A DNA stretch of 6,051 nucleotides from NCBI GenBank assembly GCA_900542235.1, contig UQNB01000095.1, forward strand, positions 1 through 6,051, read 5' to 3'. Of the stretch, positions 3,765 through 6,051 are shown piece after piece. Numbering within the stretch: position 1 is the first letter of the stretch; each line of letters opens with the position of its first letter. A program made the position numbers and the translations under genes. A model generated the notes under the pieces. It searched no databases. It saw only the letters and a program-made list of their open reading frames with translations, and was not told the DNA's origin. The DNA comes from an uncultured Collinsella sp. (GTDB lineage Bacteria; Actinomycetota; Coriobacteriia; Coriobacteriales; Coriobacteriaceae).

Positions 3765-6051
3765 CGACAACGCGCTGGTGGTGGCGCTCGATACCTCGAC
3801 CGACATGCTTGCCTGCGCGGCAAGCTGGATTGATGGGCAGACGGGCGAGACGAAGCTCGCGAGTGGCGACCACATGTGTCGCCGTCACGCCAACGTTGAG
3901 CTCGTGAATACCGTTGATGGCGTGCTGGCTCAAGCCGGTCTGAATCGCAGCGATGTTGGTTGCTACGTGGTCGGCCGCGGCCCGGGGTCGTTTACGGGCG
4001 TGCGCATCGGCATCTCCACTGCCAAGGGCCTCGCATGTGGTGCCAATGTTCCGCTGCTGGGCGTGTCGACGCTTGACGCTTGCGCTTGGACGGCGTGGAA
4101 GGCTGGCGTGCGTGGCAAGCTTGGTATCTTGGCCGATGCTATGCGCGGTGAGGTATATCCGGCGCTGTATATGCTGGTCGATGAGGGTCCCGAGCGTCAA
4201 TTTGAGCGCGAACACGTGGTCAAGGCCGCCGTGGCGCTCGATGAGTGGCGCCAAGCAGCGGACTGGGACCAGGTTCAGCTGACCGGTGACGGTCTTGTGC
4301 GCTATGGCAAGCTGCTGGGTGAGGACGAGACCGCCCGCTGCGTGGAGCGCGACCTGTGGTGGCCTTCGGGCGAGGGCTTGCTGCTCGCGCACGCTGCGGG
4401 CGACGGCGATCCGGCCCGCGTCCTGCCGATTTACACGCGCCTTTCGGATGCCGAGGAAAACGAGCGCAAGCGTCTTGGTCTTGCCGAGAGTGCGCACAGC
4501 GAAATTACGGGCGTTGCCGATGAGCTCGCCGGTCGTCATCTGCAGTTCCGTCCCATGGGCGCGGCGGATGCCGAGGGCGCGAGCGCGCTGGAGGCCGCCT
4601 GCTTTGAAGGTGCCGGACACGAGGCGTGGACGCCGGGCATGTTCCTGTCCGAACTGGGCGAGGACGTCGCTGCGCCGCGTAGTTGGTGGGTGGCACACGA
4701 CGACGGCAAGCTGCTGGGCCTTGCCGGCGGTATGGTCGTGGACGGTGATGTGCAGATTCTGGATGTCGCCGTCGACCCGGCACATCGCCGTGAGGGCATT
4801 GCCCGCAAGCTGCTGTCGCACGTGAGCTATGATGCCCAGATGCTCGGCTGCACTACGGCTTCGCTCGAGGTCGAGGACGGTAACGAGGGAGCGATCGCGC
4901 TTTATAACGCTCTGGGCTTTACCGAGGCTGGCCGTCGTCGTGGCTATTACGGTGCCGGCAAGGACGCCATCGTCATGACGGCCCCACTTCCCCTCGTGCT
5001 TCCGGTCGATAACGCCTCGCCCGAGCCGACGGCAGCCGAGCAACGCGCATGGCCCCTGTCTGCGCCCAAGCGCTCTGCCGAGGAACGTTTCGAGATCGAG
5101 CATCGCCGCCTAGTGCTCGCTATCGAGAGCTCCTGCGACGAGACGGCGGTGGCGATTATCGATGCAGATGGCAATATGCTGGCCAACCAGGTGTCGACAC
5201 AGATTGATTTTCACGCCCGCTTTGGCGGCGTGGTGCCCGAGATCGCCTCGCGCAAACACGTTGAGGTGATTGTGAGCGTCGTGGATGCGGCGCTCGAGGA
5301 TGCCGCAGCATCGCTTGGTCTTGAGGGTGGAGCCATTGCCCCTAGCGAGCTTGCCGCCGTGGGCGTGACACAGGGTCCGGGCCTGGTGGGCGCCCTCGTG
5401 GTGGGCGTTGCCTTTGCTAAAGGCTTTGCCTACGCTGCCGGTAAGCCGCTCGTATGCGTCAACCATCTGGAGGGGCACCTGTTTGCCAACTTGCTGGCGC
5501 AGCCCGACCTCAAGCCGCCGTTTATCTTCACGCTCGTCTCGGGCGGTCATACCATGCTTGTTCACGTCAAGGCGTGGGGCGACTACGAGGTGCTCGGCGA
5601 GACGCTCGACGACGCCGTGGGCGAAGCCTTCGACAAGGTGGCAAAGGCGCTGGGCCTGGGCTATCCCGGTGGCCCCATCATCTCCAAGCTTGCCGAGACG
5701 GGCAACCCCAAGGCGATCGATTTTCCCCGCGCGCTTAACAGCAGGGGAGACTACCGCTTCTCGCTTTCGGGCCTCAAGACGGCGGTGACGCTCTACATCG
5801 AGCAGGAGACCAAGGCCGGGCGCACGATTCACCTGCCCGATCTAGCGGCCTCGTTTGAGGCGGCGGTCTTTGACGTGCAGTACAAGAAGGCCAAAAACGC
5901 ACTGCACGCTACCGGATGCAAGGAATACTGCATCGGTGGCGGCGTCTCGGCCAACCCGCATCTGCGCGAGATGATGATCAAGAAGCTTGGGCGTCAGGGG
6001 ATCCGCGTGACGGTGCCGCCGCTTTCGGCATGCACCGATAACGCTGCCATG
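3751..6051 (+). CDS. tsaB-rimI-tsaD: TsaB-RimI-TsaD triple fusion protein, 3' partial
   Basis: A single open frame of 767 codons runs without a stop to the window end. It encodes, in order, TsaB (about residues 9-240), a RimI-type GNAT acetyltransferase (about 264-411) and TsaD (from about 454). TsaD transfers the threonylcarbamoyl group to tRNA A37, TsaB is its obligate dimer partner, and RimI-type enzymes acetylate protein N-termini (ribosomal protein S18 in E. coli). The motif at the right edge, CTDNAAM (761-767), normally sits near residue 300 of the roughly 340-residue TsaD, so about 35-45 codons are missing. Reading continues through both domain junctions in one register without stops. 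The first strand of TsaB (VVALDTST) begins 8 residues after the ATG, supporting this start. Separate tsaB, rimI and tsaD genes in this order are common in Gram-positives, so loss of the intergenic stops would explain the fusion. A sequencing error is unlikely because two junctions would both have to be wrong. Confidence 0.95.
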   Translation, partial: MSLHNDNALVVALDTSTDMLACAASWIDGQTGETKLASGDHMCRRHANVELVNTVDGVLAQAGLNRSDVGCYVVGRGPGSFTGVRIGISTAKGLACGANVPLLGVSTLDACAWTAWKAGVRGKLGILADAMRGEVYPALYMLVDEGPERQFEREHVVKAAVALDEWRQAADWDQVQLTGDGLVRYGKLLGEDETARCVERDLWWPSGEGLLLAHAAGDGDPARVLPIYTRLSDAEENERKRLGLAESAHSEITGVADELAGRHLQFRPMGAADAEGASALEAACFEGAGHEAWTPGMFLSELGEDVAAPRSWWVAHDDGKLLGLAGGMVVDGDVQILDVAVDPAHRREGIARKLLSHVSYDAQMLGCTTASLEVEDGNEGAIALYNALGFTEAGRRRGYYGAGKDAIVMTAPLPLVLPVDNASPEPTAAEQRAWPLSAPKRSAEERFEIEHRRLVLAIESSCDETAVAIIDADGNMLANQVSTQIDFHARFGGVVPEIASRKHVEVIVSVVDAALEDAAASLGLEGGAIAPSELAAVGVTQGPGLVGALVVGVAFAKGFAYAAGKPLVCVNHLEGHLFANLLAQPDLKPPFIFTLVSGGHTMLVHVKAWGDYEVLGETLDDAVGEAFDKVAKALGLGYPGGPIISKLAETGNPKAIDFPRALNSRGDYRFSLSGLKTAVTLYIEQETKAGRTIHLPDLAASFEAAVFDVQYKKAKNALHATGCKEYCIGGGVSANPHLREMMIKKLGRQGIRVTVPPLSACTDNAAM
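3775..4470 (+). other. tsaB: TsaB domain of the fusion
   Basis: ASKHA-fold paralogue of TsaD that lacks catalysis of its own and acts as the dimer partner. It begins with VVALDTSTD (residues 10-18) and contains the family signature GRGPGSFTGVRIG (75-87), followed by the dimer-interface helix (ISTAKGLA). Next come ILADAMRGEVY (126-136) and the typical TsaB C-terminal IYTRLSDAEE (227-236). Its length of about 230 residues equals a free-standing TsaB, so nothing has been lost on fusion. The boundary with RimI is estimated within residues 240-262. Confidence 0.92.
4540..4983 (+). other. rimI: RimI-like GNAT N-acetyltransferase domain of the fusion
   Basis: GNAT fold of about 148 residues. It opens with LQFRPM (264-269) and includes a CF...EAWTPGMF segment (284-297) like the CFPxPW region of RimI. 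ILDVAVDP (336-343) is followed by the acetyl-CoA pyrophosphate loop RREGIA (346-351), which fits R/Q-x-x-G-x-G/A. LEVEDGNEGAIALYNALGF (372-390) supplies E373 and Y385, spaced 12 apart like the general base and acid (Glu103 and Tyr115) of Salmonella RimI. The end, DAIVM, matches the usual RimI C-terminus. The enzyme looks intact, but whether it acts on S18 or another N-terminus cannot be read from sequence. Confidence 0.9.
5110..6051 (+). other. tsaD: TsaD (Kae1/Qri7 family) domain of the fusion, 3' partial
   Basis: Catalytic subunit of t6A37 formation. It begins with LVLAIESSCDET (454-465), the family hallmark, then FGGVVPEIASRKHVE (491-505) and TQGPGLVGAL (540-549). The metal-binding histidines are H572 and H576 in NHLEGHLFA. 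SGGHTML (598-604), DDAVGEAFDKVAK (620-632), FSLSGLKTAV (670-679) and GGGVSAN (729-735) form the nucleotide and substrate pocket. D763 in CTDN is the third metal ligand. All catalytic elements are therefore present; only the last helices are off the window. About 42 residues rich in Pro, Ala and Glu (412-453) separate it from RimI. Confidence 0.95.

Noticed and set aside
4286..4825. A 179-codon plus-strand frame inside the TsaB-RimI region in another register.
   Set aside because: Its product is Arg/Ala/Ser/Cys-rich, typical of an off-register reading, and the register starting at 3751 explains the region fully.
3649..5103. A 484-codon open frame on the minus strand opposite tsaE/TsaB/RimI.
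   Set aside because: It lies wholly opposite conserved coding sequence, its product is rich in Arg, His, Ala and Gln with no recognisable motif, and such long shadows are expected opposite high-G+C genes.
5110..5832. A 240-codon minus-strand open frame opposite the TsaD domain.
   Set aside because: Same reasoning: no motif, His/Arg-rich composition, and the plus strand here matches TsaD motif by motif.

Overview
The window is a compact, single-strand (+) housekeeping gene cluster of five co-directional coding regions. It is cut at both ends: the first gene lacks its start and the last lacks its stop. The order is a bifunctional NAD(P)H-hydrate repair enzyme (NnrE-NnrD, partial), alanine racemase (alr), a family 4 iron-sulfur uracil-DNA glycosylase, tsaE, and one long open frame that joins TsaB, RimI and TsaD. 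The gaps are 2, 8 and 12 bases, and the last pair overlaps by 14 bases. This is what one polycistronic transcript looks like. No promoter, terminator, RNA gene, mobile element, repeat array or non-coding stretch of any size is visible.

The organism is most likely a high-G+C Gram-positive of the Coriobacteriia type (for example Collinsella or a relative). This is inferred from three things: the moderately high G+C judged by eye, the nnr-alr-tsaE-tsaB-rimI-tsaD order common in Gram-positives, and my recollection that Coriobacteriia carry very long proteins annotated as TsaD. It was not tested by a search.

Region by region: 2-1468 encodes repair of damaged (hydrated) NADH and NADPH. 1471-2616 makes D-alanine for peptidoglycan. 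2625-3245 removes uracil from DNA. 3258-6051 encodes the machinery that transfers threonylcarbamoyl to A37 of ANN-decoding tRNAs (t6A), together with the acetyltransferase RimI. The threonylcarbamoyl-AMP synthase (TsaC/Sua5) that supplies TsaD is not in the window.

The most striking feature is the uninterrupted 767-codon frame from 3751 to the window end. It holds complete TsaB and RimI domains and most of TsaD, so two obligate partners of the t6A complex sit on one chain with an acetyltransferase between them. A second point of interest is the alanine racemase: the lysine that is carbamylated in well-studied homologues is an alanine (A132), while the catalytic Lys/Tyr pair is intact. The phosphate-binding loop of the NnrE half also looks degenerate at the window's left edge. 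These are variations on known systems; I see no evidence for an entirely unknown system.
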